Positions 53,885-64,000 of a DNA stretch of 64,000 nucleotides are shown piece after piece. The notes under the pieces were generated by a model. It was not told where the DNA came from, ran no database searches, and saw only the letters and a program-made list of their open reading frames with translations. The position numbers were made by a program, and so were the translations under genes. Location of the stretch: contig NZ_JAFIWB010000007.1 of assembly GCF_017163705.1 (NCBI RefSeq), positions 62,001 to 126,000 on the forward strand, in the 5' to 3' direction. The DNA comes from Xanthomonas bonasiae. GTDB lineage: Bacteria > Pseudomonadota > Gammaproteobacteria > Xanthomonadales > Xanthomonadaceae. The number at the start of each line of letters is the position of its first letter. Within the stretch, counting starts at the first letter, position 1.

Positions 53885-54643
53885 TTACATCCTTATCTCG
53901 TCGGTGACTTTCGCGACCAGTATCGCGCTGAGCCGCCTCATCGCCGCATCGACATCGACCGGTGCCCACATGAATCGTACTTTCGCGCGGGTTCCTTCCT
54001 GTGCCGCCATCTTGAGGATCTCGCTCGTATCGCCTTCGTGCATGCTCTTGCTGGAGAGCATGTACGCATCCTGATAGAAGCCGTCGGGTGTCATGTCCTT
54101 GGGATTTCCTATCCCGCACAACCGCGTGGCAAGCGCGCACAGATGCCACGCAAGGTCCACTTCCTGGAGCGACTTCGCATCCGCGACCCAGTCGTTCAGC
54201 CCGAACGCATTGCTGACGTGACAACCAACGTTGGTCTGGTAGATGTACCCCTGCAGATCATCGCCGCCACTGCGCTGTTTGCTTAGGAAAACGTACGAAT
54301 GCCCGGCGCCGCCGCCAATCACGTTGATCCGCACGATCAGATGGCCCTCGACAGCACGCATCTCCTCCAGCGCTTGCAACGGCGCCTTTCCATCGATCAG
54401 CGGAACGGCTTTGGGATTGGTCATGATGTCGCTCATCGGCGTGCCGGCCAATATCTCGCACAGGCGCGTGGCACTGGTGCCGCAGGCCATCTTGTTTCGG
54501 ATCTGGTTCTCCAATGAGAACTCCGCGACGCCCCAGGACATCATTTCGCGGTCGATCACCACGCCTTTGAAGGCCTGCTGGCCCGCGAGATTCTCCCAAG
54601 CGCGAAGCACCACGTGCCGCAGAATGACGTGCAACGTATCCAT
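53885..54643 (-). CDS. Candidate T6SS effector with papain-like Cys/His pattern
   Basis: This 252-residue protein has no recognised family. The pattern KMACGTSATRLCEIL (Cys54), GGGAGHSYVFLSK (His115) and GYIYQTNVG (Gln136/Asn138) looks like the Cys-His-Asn order of papain-like folds, including YopT-type (C58) toxins, where a helix-borne Cys is followed by GH-x-hydrophobic and an F/Y-x-Q/D-x-N turn. It has no signal peptide or membrane segment. AGGAG lies 6 bp before the ATG at 54643. G+C is lower than in the T6SS core genes. It sits in the cargo block downstream of clpV. The catalytic assignment is an inference from the motif order only. Confidence 0.6.
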   Translation of the reverse strand: MDTLHVILRHVVLRAWENLAGQQAFKGVVIDREMMSWGVAEFSLENQIRNKMACGTSATRLCEILAGTPMSDIMTNPKAVPLIDGKAPLQALEEMRAVEGHLIVRINVIGGGAGHSYVFLSKQRSGGDDLQGYIYQTNVGCHVSNAFGLNDWVADAKSLQEVDLAWHLCALATRLCGIGNPKDMTPDGFYQDAYMLSSKSMHEGDTSEILKMAAQEGTRAKVRFMWAPVDVDAAMRRLSAILVAKVTDEIRM

Positions 54644-54794
54644 TCCCTCTCCTATCGATCACCATGCGTTCAATCTCCGGGCCGCGACCAGGTCCACCGA
54701 CGAATCGTGGCCGGATCCGCCCAGAGGCGGTAAGGCGCGCCGAGCGCGAGGGATGGCAATGCGCCAACGCCCCACCGTATGGACGGCTAGCTCC

Positions 54795-55568
54795 CTAGCA
54801 GGCGGCAATGGCCGACGAATGCGAGCTTCCGCCTCCTCCCCCGCCGCTCCCTGCATCGTCGTCAGGATCGCGCTTCTTCCGCCAGTGCTCGATCGCAGGC
54901 TTGCAGCTGCTGGGCAACATGCTCCAGGGGTCGAGCCAATGCGTACTCGAATCGCTGGTCACCCATGCTTCCGAAAAGGCGATACCCAGGTATTGCAGTA
55001 CTGCACGACACAGGGGGCAGATGGGCTTGCTGACGCCGATGCGCTCGATCTCGCTGGCGGGGTTCTTCCCGCGCAGAAGGTAGTGCAGCACGGCATACAT
55101 CTCCGCGTGGAGATGAGAGCCACCTCCAGGCTTGAAGACGAGACCATGATCCGCGTAGTGGCGTAGCGCATAGTCCTCCATCGCAGACATGAAGCGCTGG
55201 GAAAACACCACGTGGCGGCCATTGCGCTTCCTGACCACCGCGGTGACGCATTGATCCCCGTGCCCTTGCCAGTCGTAGGCGTTATGAATGCTGTGGGCCA
55301 CATCGTCCAATGCCGAACGGCGGGCGTTCGTCGTTGGCGGCGCGGCCAACAACGCTTGCCGCGTTTGTTCCACGACCTGCCTGCGCGCTTCCACTTCCCG
55401 CGCTCGCTGTGCGGCGGCCTGGACGCGTTGTTGCTCGCGCAGCGCTTCCGCTTGCGCTGGCGTCATGCGAACACGTGTGGACCGTTGCCGCGCCAGCCTG
55501 GCGCAACCGCGTGCATGGCCTATTCCGTCGGTCGTTAGATTCTGACCACATTCCGAGCATCTAGCCAC
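54795..55568 (-). CDS. Candidate deaminase-fold effector with N-terminal zinc-ribbon motif
   Basis: The product has 257 residues in this reading. Near the N-terminus ARCSECGQNLTTDGIGHARGC gives C-x2-C-x10-H-x3-C, a zinc-ribbon-like set. A charged helical segment of Arg/Gln/Ala follows, then a domain with SHLHAEMYAVLHYLL (H154, E156) and KPICPLCRAVLQYLG (C184, C187). HxE plus PCxxC-type cysteines is the zinc centre of cytidine/nucleic-acid deaminases, a common toxin fold. The C-terminus is Gly/Ser-rich. GTG at 55568 is taken because the zinc-ribbon residues lie after it and GGGG is close upstream; the ATG at 55466 is the alternative. The substrate (nucleotide, DNA or RNA) is unknown. Confidence 0.72.
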   Translation of the reverse strand: MARCSECGQNLTTDGIGHARGCARLARQRSTRVRMTPAQAEALREQQRVQAAAQRAREVEARRQVVEQTRQALLAAPPTTNARRSALDDVAHSIHNAYDWQGHGDQCVTAVVRKRNGRHVVFSQRFMSAMEDYALRHYADHGLVFKPGGGSHLHAEMYAVLHYLLRGKNPASEIERIGVSKPICPLCRAVLQYLGIAFSEAWVTSDSSTHWLDPWSMLPSSCKPAIEHWRKKRDPDDDAGSGGGGGGSSHSSAIAAC

Positions 55569-55776
55569 TTGGCACCCCACTGAATGACATTGCGCCACCG
55601 CGCTACCGAGCAGCGGAGGCGATCTCTCTGGAAGAAGGTCGCGCGACTTTTTCTCGCTTTGACAACGCACCGGCTGGCGATGGTCAGGACGCGATGCCGA
55701 CGGCTTCAGAACGGCGGGGCGCCAGGCAGCGCCCTCGGCCTTTCGAATGTCGAAGCCGCACGGATTCGACGCCGCA

Positions 55777-56823
55777 TCAAGACCACTCGGCGACGATCGC
55801 GCCATGGTCACTGAATCTCCCGACTTCGATTCCGATGGACACCGAGACATTGGTCGCCGGCTTCGCCAGTACGTAGTCCAGCGTACCGCCGCTCTTCTGG
55901 GTATGCGGCACGTACTTGGTGATGTTGCCCCGATAGGCATGCCAGCGGCGTCGGAAGCTGACCGGCCTGGTGCCCGGCGGCGGACCGAAGCACGCACAGA
56001 GATTGTTGTGGAAGTTCGCGAACAAGGCCTTGCTCGTGTCCTCGGCCACCTCGGTCCGAAATTCCTCCAGATCGATGTTCAGGTCGCCGATGGCGATGCA
56101 CGGCTTTTGTTCGACGGCGATCATGCCGGCAAGCTGTTTGACCGTCTCGCCACCACCCTTGCCGAACGCTGGCGCGTGCACGGCGTAGATCACCCTGTCC
56201 ACGAACTCCAGCCGGACGATCTGGCGCTTGGCAGACGTGACATTGACCTCGACCTGCGTCATCTTGAAATCGAGATTGGTGAATATCAAATAGTTGCGAT
56301 GTTTCTGCTGGGAATCCAGGGCCTCCCAACGGTGATATTTCCAGATCAAGGGCGACAGCTGAACTCTGGACAGCCGCAATATCACCTTGGGCTGTCTTGC
56401 CGTCGCGATCATGGAGGCCAGTGTACCGGGGTCTTCGATGGCGCGCACAGCGGACCCGAGTTCCCGCATGATCTTCTTGTTGGTTCGCAGGATGTGATTG
56501 CGCGACTTGAACTTCATGCCGCTTCGCGTTCGCGAAGACTCCATGCCGATATGCGTCTTCGCCTTGTTCAACTTCGCGCGCCGTGCCGCCATGATGTTCA
56601 CATAGGGCGACGGAATCTTTTCCTCTTCGCAGATCACCTCCAGCGCCGCCGCCTTTTTGATCGACTCTATTTCCGCAAAGTCGATCGCCGCATCCTGAAC
56701 TTCGCAACAGATGACCACGTCACAATGGAGGCTGTTGATCGCGCTCTGGATCAGCGACCCTTTGCCGTCCATGCCCATCTCCATGGGGTTCCCGCTTTCA
56801 AGATTCCAGAAAAGTACGCGCAT
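55777..56823 (-). CDS. DNase I-fold (endonuclease/exonuclease/phosphatase) candidate effector
   Basis: The product has 348 residues. Conserved EEP residues are visible in order: MRVLFWNLES (Asn7), CCEVQ (Glu41), YAVHAPAFG (His216), AIGDLNID (Asp247, Asn249) and FSDHGAIVAEW (Asp339, His340). The fold covers DNases, phosphodiesterases and phosphoinositide phosphatases, so the target cannot be told from sequence. The region 70-200 is Lys/Arg-rich, fitting nucleic-acid contact. GGAGG lies 7 bp before the ATG at 56823. There is no signal peptide. It is in the G+C-poor cargo block with no recognisable immunity gene next to it. Confidence 0.82.
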   Translation of the reverse strand: MRVLFWNLESGNPMEMGMDGKGSLIQSAINSLHCDVVICCEVQDAAIDFAEIESIKKAAALEVICEEEKIPSPYVNIMAARRAKLNKAKTHIGMESSRTRSGMKFKSRNHILRTNKKIMRELGSAVRAIEDPGTLASMIATARQPKVILRLSRVQLSPLIWKYHRWEALDSQQKHRNYLIFTNLDFKMTQVEVNVTSAKRQIVRLEFVDRVIYAVHAPAFGKGGGETVKQLAGMIAVEQKPCIAIGDLNIDLEEFRTEVAEDTSKALFANFHNNLCACFGPPPGTRPVSFRRRWHAYRGNITKYVPHTQKSGGTLDYVLAKPATNVSVSIGIEVGRFSDHGAIVAEWS

Positions 56824-56945
56824 TGCGCTGCCTCCATGCCGATGTCGAAGTTGCGTTTGGGTCGAGACTCGCATCCGCCGGCACGTCGGATCCGGTCTCG
56901 ATCGCGTCGCACCGAGGAGCGTGCGTCCGCGCGGAAGGCATCACC

Positions 56946-57158
56946 TCAGATACTTGTGGCGTTGGTCGGCTGGGTTACCTTTCGCCGTATCGCGCCAGTG
57001 CGCACCGTATTCACTTGAGCCACAACGCCGCCGACCTCGGCGAGTTTTGCGGCGACGATGAACGCCTTTTCCTGGGCATCCGTGTAGTTATCGACCCATC
57101 GATAGTAGGTTTTGCTTCCTGCATTCACCACGAGGTAGGTACCGCCATGACCAGGCAT
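56946..57158 (-). CDS. Small protein of 70 residues in the cargo block
   Basis: The start at 57158 has a good ribosome site (AAGGAG 6-7 bp upstream). The protein begins MPGHGGTYLVVNAGSKTYYRWVDNYTDAQEKA, then a helix with AKLAEVGGVVAQVN and a basic, Thr-rich tail. No family is recognised. It lies 122 bp before the DNase I-fold gene on the same strand, so it might be an adaptor, immunity or regulatory partner; the sequence does not decide between these. Codon use and G+C are like the neighbouring cargo genes. Confidence 0.6.
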   Translation of the reverse strand: MPGHGGTYLVVNAGSKTYYRWVDNYTDAQEKAFIVAAKLAEVGGVVAQVNTVRTGAIRRKVTQPTNATSI

Positions 57159-57219
57159 AACAAGCTCCTTCGCTAAACAACGGAAGCCGGCCATGCTGGC
57201 CGGGACTGGAAAAATCCGA

Positions 57220-57390
57220 TCAAACGCAGTCGCAGGCGAATCCATCTTCGGCGGGCAGCGCCGGCGGGAAGATCTTCATCGGCCTTTGCAATCCTTCATT
57301 CCACACATGTACAGCGCCCTTTTCCTTCGTTCCCATTGCGATCCGACGATCGCTGTCGGCGATGCCGATACGCGTCGGCGCCGCCCCCAT
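57220..57390 (-). CDS. Very small ORF (56 residues) coupled to the deamidase-like gene
   Basis: The ATG at 57390 overlaps the stop of the preceding gene as TGATG, an arrangement that favours re-initiation. The reading frame gives MGAAPTRIGIADSDRRIAMG, then a Lys-rich stretch with VHVWNEGLQRPMKIFP and the C-terminal CDCV. The tight junction suggests it is translated, but it is too short for a family assignment. It could be an immunity or chaperone peptide of the upstream protein, or simply a spurious coupling. Confidence 0.5.
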   Translation of the reverse strand: MGAAPTRIGIADSDRRIAMGTKEKGAVHVWNEGLQRPMKIFPPALPAEDGFACDCV

Positions 57391-58063
57391 CAATTCAACA
57401 CCTTGGCCATCGGCGCGACGATGGGGATTGCCTTGTCCAGGTCGATATCCGCCGCCGTCATTTGTCCCGTGACCACCTGCGCCACGAACTTCCAACCCAT
57501 CGGCGTCGCATAGCCGATGACGAAAGAGGAAGTGCTGTTGGTGTAAGGGGTCCCGCCCGACATCGACATGCGGCGCGCGCGCGTGTCGACCGTGCCTGGC
57601 GTTGCCCCCGGAAACAGGCGGCGTTCTGCCCGATTGCGATCCACAGCTCCGCACGGCATGTTGCCGGCGAGGTGTGCCACTTTCGCCTTCTTCGGATTAC
57701 CCAGGTCGGGCAGGAACGACAGGCGGCAGCCGGTCAGTTCGGAGGTGAAGAAAAGCGGCGCGAGGTCCGCGTCCAGGTCCAGCGAGGTATCCGCTCCGGA
57801 CTTCCAGGGCAACCAATGCGCGCGCATGCTGTGACCGCTCTTGCCGTCATCCGGCCGCAGCAGCACGACATTCTGGAACGCGCTCGCCAGAATGAACCGG
57901 TGCACGCCGGCCGGCGGAAAGGCGACGGTGTCGAGCTTCTGCTGGCACCCGCCACGGCGCCATTCGCGAAAGTCGGCATGGCTGATCACGCCTTCTTCGT
58001 CGACCACGATCACGTGGCGCGACAGAAAGTCCTTCGGCTTTTTGGCGAGGTCATCGACCAGGG

Positions 58064-58067
<4 letters not shown>
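57390..58067 (-). CDS. Candidate CNF1/BLF1-like deamidase effector downstream of clpV
   Basis: This 225-residue protein has no full-length family match in memory. FFTSELTGCRLSFLPD carries Thr108, Cys114 and, after a loop, His132 in KVAHLAGN. CNF1- and BLF1-type glutamine deamidases use a T-x-x-L-S-G-C motif with Thr six residues before the Cys, then a His roughly 12-15 residues on; here the Thr-Cys spacing is exact, LTG replaces LSG, and the His is 18 residues on. These toxins modify host Rho GTPases or eIF4A. The start overlaps the clpV stop (ATGA), so it is translated with the T6SS core. The activity is inferred from the short motif. Confidence 0.6.
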
Positions 58068-60853
<2,786 letters not shown>

Positions 60854-60905
60854 GACGGTGATTCCTTGTGCGAATGCGGAAAGAAGAGAAAGTGGAACGC
60901 GGCGC

Positions 60906-61916
60906 TCAGCCGGACGGCCGCAACACCACGTCGTCGGCGTCGGCGATGTCCCAGCTGCGCTGGCCGAGCCAGGTGTCCAGGCCCAGGCGCCCGCCGCGCG
61001 CCAGCGTGGTCGCCGGCACCTCGTCGGACTGCAGCAGCAGCTGCAGATCCCAGCCCTTTTCGTCGCCGACGTAGCTGCGCACCGCCGCGGCCAGCTGGCG
61101 CAAGGCCTCGCCGCCGGGCAGGAAGCGCTGGAACGCGCTGCGCGACAGCGGCCCCAGGCGCAGCCGGAAACGCTGCTGCGCGCCGCGCGCATGCGCGCCG
61201 AGCACGGTGCTGTGGCCGAGCGTGGCGACCTCGGGCGAGGCCCCCAGCCGCAACCGCGCATCGTCGGGCAGGCGCATCCATTCGGCGACGAACGCGAGCA
61301 CCTGCACCGGCACCGCGAACAGCTGTTCGAGCAGGCCGCGCAGGCCTTCGGCATTGCGCGCCACCGGCAGCAGGCGCCCGGCGAAATGGCGGCGCGCGTC
61401 GTCGGGCAGCGCGTCGCGCCCGCGCAGGTACGGCGAGGCGATGCCGCTGAGCGCATCCAGGTAGCCGCGGAAGCGGTCCTCGTGCGGGCGGTCGGCCTGC
61501 ACGGTCGGCTGCGCATCGGCCCAGGCGCGGTAGAACAGGCTCAGCATGCGGTGGTGGAACAGGTCGGCGAACGCGGCCAGGGTCGGGTCCCTGGCCTGCG
61601 CCTGGCGCTCGATCGCGTACTCGGTCAGGTGCAGCGGCAGCGGCGCGTTCGGGCCGAACAGGCCCAGGAACAGCCCGTACAGCTTGCCCGGCTGGGTGCC
61701 GGCGGCGGCCACATAGCGGTCGATCGAGCGTGGCGCGAACGCCAGCGACGGCGTGTGCCGCAGCCGCACAGGGTCGTCGGACGGGCGCGTGGAGCGGCCC
61801 AGTCGCGGGCGCTGCGGATGCGCGCGTTCCAGCGCGCGCAGCGCGGCGAAGAACTCGAAGTCCTGCGGCCGCTCGCGCAGCGCCCGCTCCAGGGCGGCCA
61901 GATCGGCGGCGCTCAC
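60906..61916 (-). CDS. tssG: T6SS baseplate protein TssG
   Basis: The product has 336 residues. Segments FEFFAALRALERAHP, FGPNAPLPLHLTEYA, FHHRMLSLFYRAWADAQPTV and YLRGRDALPDDAR match TssG. It forms baseplate wedges with TssF, TssE and TssK. The start is GTG at 61916, overlapping the tssF stop by GTGA. It ends 52 bp before clpV. Confidence 0.94.
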   Translation of the reverse strand: MSAADLAALERALRERPQDFEFFAALRALERAHPQRPRLGRSTRPSDDPVRLRHTPSLAFAPRSIDRYVAAAGTQPGKLYGLFLGLFGPNAPLPLHLTEYAIERQAQARDPTLAAFADLFHHRMLSLFYRAWADAQPTVQADRPHEDRFRGYLDALSGIASPYLRGRDALPDDARRHFAGRLLPVARNAEGLRGLLEQLFAVPVQVLAFVAEWMRLPDDARLRLGASPEVATLGHSTVLGAHARGAQQRFRLRLGPLSRSAFQRFLPGGEALRQLAAAVRSYVGDEKGWDLQLLLQSDEVPATTLARGGRLGLDTWLGQRSWDIADADDVVLRPSG

Positions 61917-63808
61917 AGCAGCGCCCGTTTGCCGAGCTGCGCCGGCCAGCGGGCGATCTCGTTGCGCTCGCTGGTGCGCAGCACGGTCTCGGTGAAGGAA
62001 TTGACCGACACGTAACGGGCGAAGAAGTGCTGCAGCACCGCGCCGAGCAGGAACGCGCCGCTGCCTTCGAACGCGCTGTCCTCGCAGGTCAGGGTGATCT
62101 CCAGGCCGCGACCGAAGGTGATCGGGCCCGGCGCCGGGATGCGGCGCACGATCGGCTGCGCGCGCACCTGCTTGATGCCTTCGATCTGGCGCAACGCTGC
62201 GGCGTCGAACGGATCGCAGTAGAGCGTCAGCATCTCGCGCAGCGCGGCGGCGCCGTCCTGGCCGTCCTCGAACAGCGACAGATAGTTCAGCTGCAGGTGG
62301 CTGAGCAGGCGCCACGCGGTGGCGCCGTCGCTCAGCGCCGGGCGCGGCTTGGTCGGTCCGGCCACGCAGCGCACGCTGTGCACCGGCGCGCCGGCGTCCA
62401 TGGTGAAATCGGTGGCGCCCTTGCCCACCGGCATGTGCAACGGCAGGTCGCGGTTGCTGCACAGCAGCTGCAGGCCGAGCTGGCGCAGGGAGGTGGCGTA
62501 GGCGCCGTCGTCGGCATCGACCAGGCTCACGTAGACCTCGCTGCCGACGTAGCTGGAGCGCGCGCCCTGGCGGCGCTGGCGTGCCGACAGCAGGCGCGGC
62601 TCGCGGCGCATGGTGTAGAACGCGCCGTGGCGCGCGTGCCAGGTATGCGCGTCGCCGCCATAGAACGGCAGGAAGCGCTGCTCCGGTTCCTGGCGGTCGC
62701 CGAAGCCTTCGACGTCGCCCAGGCTGTGGATCTCGAAATCCATCGGCCGGGTGCGGTCGGCGAGCACGTGGTATTCGGTCTTGCCCGGCGCCAGGTGCAG
62801 GCGGTCGGCGCGGCGCGGGAACAGGTTGATCGCCGGCGTGCAGAACAGGCGGAAGTTGTCCGCGCTCACCGCCTGCGCCAGGCTGGGCACGCTGCGCTCC
62901 AGCAGCACCACGATCTCGAAACCGGTGCCGTGCAGCCGCCGCAGCGCCGCGCGCAATCCGCCCAGTTCGGCGAACAGGAAGCGCTGCGGGCAGGCGAAGT
63001 ATTCCTGCAGCAGGCGGTAGCCGCTGAACGCGCGGCCGTCGTACGGCACCAGCGCCTCGTCGTCGGCGAAGCCGCGCGCGCGCAGGTCGCTGCGGCCGCG
63101 CTGCAGCTCCACGCTCGCGCCGGCCGCGTCCTGGCCGCGGACCACGAAGCCGGCGGCGTGGCCGAGCAGTTGTTCGTACAGGCGCGTGGGCAGGTCGTCG
63201 GTGCCGGCCAGGAACAGCGGCAGCGCGTCCAGCGCCAGCATGTTCGCCTGCACCCCGGCCAGCGTTTCGAAACGCAGGCGCAATGCGGCGCGCACCGGCT
63301 TGGCCGCGGCCTGTGCCGGCGGCAGGCCGATTCCGGCCGCGGCGATCGCCGCCGGCGTGTCCAGGTACTTGGCCTCGCGCAGCGCCAGCGGCCACAGCGT
63401 CAGCGCATGCGCGGTGCGGTATTCGCAGGCGGTGCGCTCGCCGCCGGCGACCAGGCTGCGCAGCGCGGTGTGGCGCGGCACGGTATGGCCGGCGGCCAAC
63501 GCGCTTTCCTTCAGCTCCGGCTGCAGCTGCACCACCGCCATCGACGGCATCGGCGTCAGGTAGTGCGGGTACACCATCTGCAACAGGTGCTGGGTGAACA
63601 CCGGATACTGCGCGTCGAGCTTGAGCTGCACGCGCGCGGCCATGAACGCGAAGCCTTCCAGCAGGCGCTCCACGTACGGGTCGGCGCACTCGAAGCCTTC
63701 CAGGCCCAGGCGTCCGGCGATCTTCGGGAACTCGCGCGCGAATTCGCCGCCCATCTCGCGCACGTGCTGCAGTTCGCGGTTGTAGTAGCCGAGCAGGCGC
63801 GGATCCAT
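61913..63808 (-). CDS. tssF: T6SS baseplate protein TssF
   Basis: The product has 631 residues. The N-terminus MDPRLLGYYNRELQHVREMG, then DPYVERLLEGFAFMAARVQLKLDAQYPVFTQHLL, is the typical TssF signature; the C-terminal region includes FGRGLEITLTCEDSAFEGSGAFLLGAVLQHFFARY. It forms baseplate wedges with TssG. The ATG at 63808 overlaps the tssE stop (TGATG), and the stop overlaps tssG (GTGA). Confidence 0.95.
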   Translation of the reverse strand: MDPRLLGYYNRELQHVREMGGEFAREFPKIAGRLGLEGFECADPYVERLLEGFAFMAARVQLKLDAQYPVFTQHLLQMVYPHYLTPMPSMAVVQLQPELKESALAAGHTVPRHTALRSLVAGGERTACEYRTAHALTLWPLALREAKYLDTPAAIAAAGIGLPPAQAAAKPVRAALRLRFETLAGVQANMLALDALPLFLAGTDDLPTRLYEQLLGHAAGFVVRGQDAAGASVELQRGRSDLRARGFADDEALVPYDGRAFSGYRLLQEYFACPQRFLFAELGGLRAALRRLHGTGFEIVVLLERSVPSLAQAVSADNFRLFCTPAINLFPRRADRLHLAPGKTEYHVLADRTRPMDFEIHSLGDVEGFGDRQEPEQRFLPFYGGDAHTWHARHGAFYTMRREPRLLSARQRRQGARSSYVGSEVYVSLVDADDGAYATSLRQLGLQLLCSNRDLPLHMPVGKGATDFTMDAGAPVHSVRCVAGPTKPRPALSDGATAWRLLSHLQLNYLSLFEDGQDGAAALREMLTLYCDPFDAAALRQIEGIKQVRAQPIVRRIPAPGPITFGRGLEITLTCEDSAFEGSGAFLLGAVLQHFFARYVSVNSFTETVLRTSERNEIARWPAQLGKRALL

Positions 63809-64000
63809 CAGGCGTAGCCCTCGCTGACGTCCAGGCGCCCGGTCTCCAGGTCCAGCTCGGTCTTCAGGTACAGGTTCAGCGGCAGCGGCTGCGCCCACAT
63901 CTCCGATTCGATGAAGAACACCAGCGAGCGCCGGTCCATGCGCCGTGCGTCGGCCTGCACGGTGACACGCAGGGTGTCGGCGATCAGCCGCGGCTCGAAC
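63808..64000 (-). CDS. tssE: T6SS baseplate protein TssE (5' end outside window)
   Basis: The last 63 codons are visible. FEPRLIADTLRVTV followed by the C-terminal LVFFIESEMWAQPLP and TELDLETGRLDVSEGYA match the gp25-like TssE ending. It continues beyond the right edge. Its stop overlaps the tssF start (TGATG), giving a tssE-F-G-clpV unit. Confidence 0.88.
   Translation of the reverse strand, partial: FEPRLIADTLRVTVQADARRMDRRSLVFFIESEMWAQPLPLNLYLKTELDLETGRLDVSEGYA

Noticed and set aside
55777-55997. A much longer N-terminus for the deaminase-like gene (start at 55997)
   Set aside because: It would overlap the DNase I-fold gene by over 200 bp and adds residues with no pattern. The zinc-ribbon residues all follow the GTG at 55568.

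Overview
The window looks like a chromosomal segment of a Xanthomonas-type gammaproteobacterium. Four things point there: very high G+C in most genes, a xanthomonadin (brominated aryl-polyene pigment) cluster, a small RNA downstream of polA with the architecture of Xanthomonas sX13, and many copies of the short GTAGGAGCGGC-type hairpin repeat found between genes in these bacteria. No species is assigned. No rRNA, tRNA, insertion sequence or CRISPR array was seen.

Layout. 1-6.7 kb: xanthomonadin genes, with one arm on the minus strand (acyl carrier protein, membrane protein, two acyltransferases, hot-dog dehydratase, LolA-like protein, MMPL exporter cut by the window edge) and a divergent arm on the plus strand (FAD halogenase, chorismatase XanB2). 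A P-loop kinase gene follows, then an AMP-forming ligase (minus) that probably activates the hydroxybenzoate starter. 9.2-11.6 kb: CIO/bd-type quinol oxidase cydA-cydB. 11.8-18.1 kb: housekeeping and unknown genes (S9 peptidase, membrane protein, secreted protein, hemF, DUF2164, YetF-like). 18.2-22.5 kb: sX13-like sRNA, polA, three tandem ~141-bp palindromic repeats and a small lipoprotein.

22.9-64 kb is one long minus-strand type VI secretion (T6SS) locus. Read in transcription order from the right edge it has tssE (partial), tssF, tssG and clpV. Next comes a G+C-poor cargo block: a CNF1/BLF1-like deamidase candidate, two tiny ORFs, a DNase I-fold enzyme, a zinc-dependent deaminase-fold protein and a Cys/His papain-like candidate. 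It continues with a TPR Ser/Thr kinase, PAAR, TPR-methyltransferase, vgrG, DUF6931-like, fha, tssK, tssL (with OmpA domain), tssM, tagF, pppA and ppkA (kinase-FGE fusion). It ends with a SHOCT-like membrane protein, a complete two-partner secretion pair (tpsB, tpsA) and tssA. Many junctions are ATGA, GTGA or TGATG overlaps, so most of this is probably co-translated. tssB, tssC, hcp and tssJ are not in the window.

The most unusual points are the large repetitive TpsA adhesin system inserted between the T6SS phosphorylation module and tssA and coupled to it by overlapping genes, and the cargo block of four enzyme-like proteins with no recognisable immunity genes. The second would fit effectors aimed at eukaryotes, but that is an inference.
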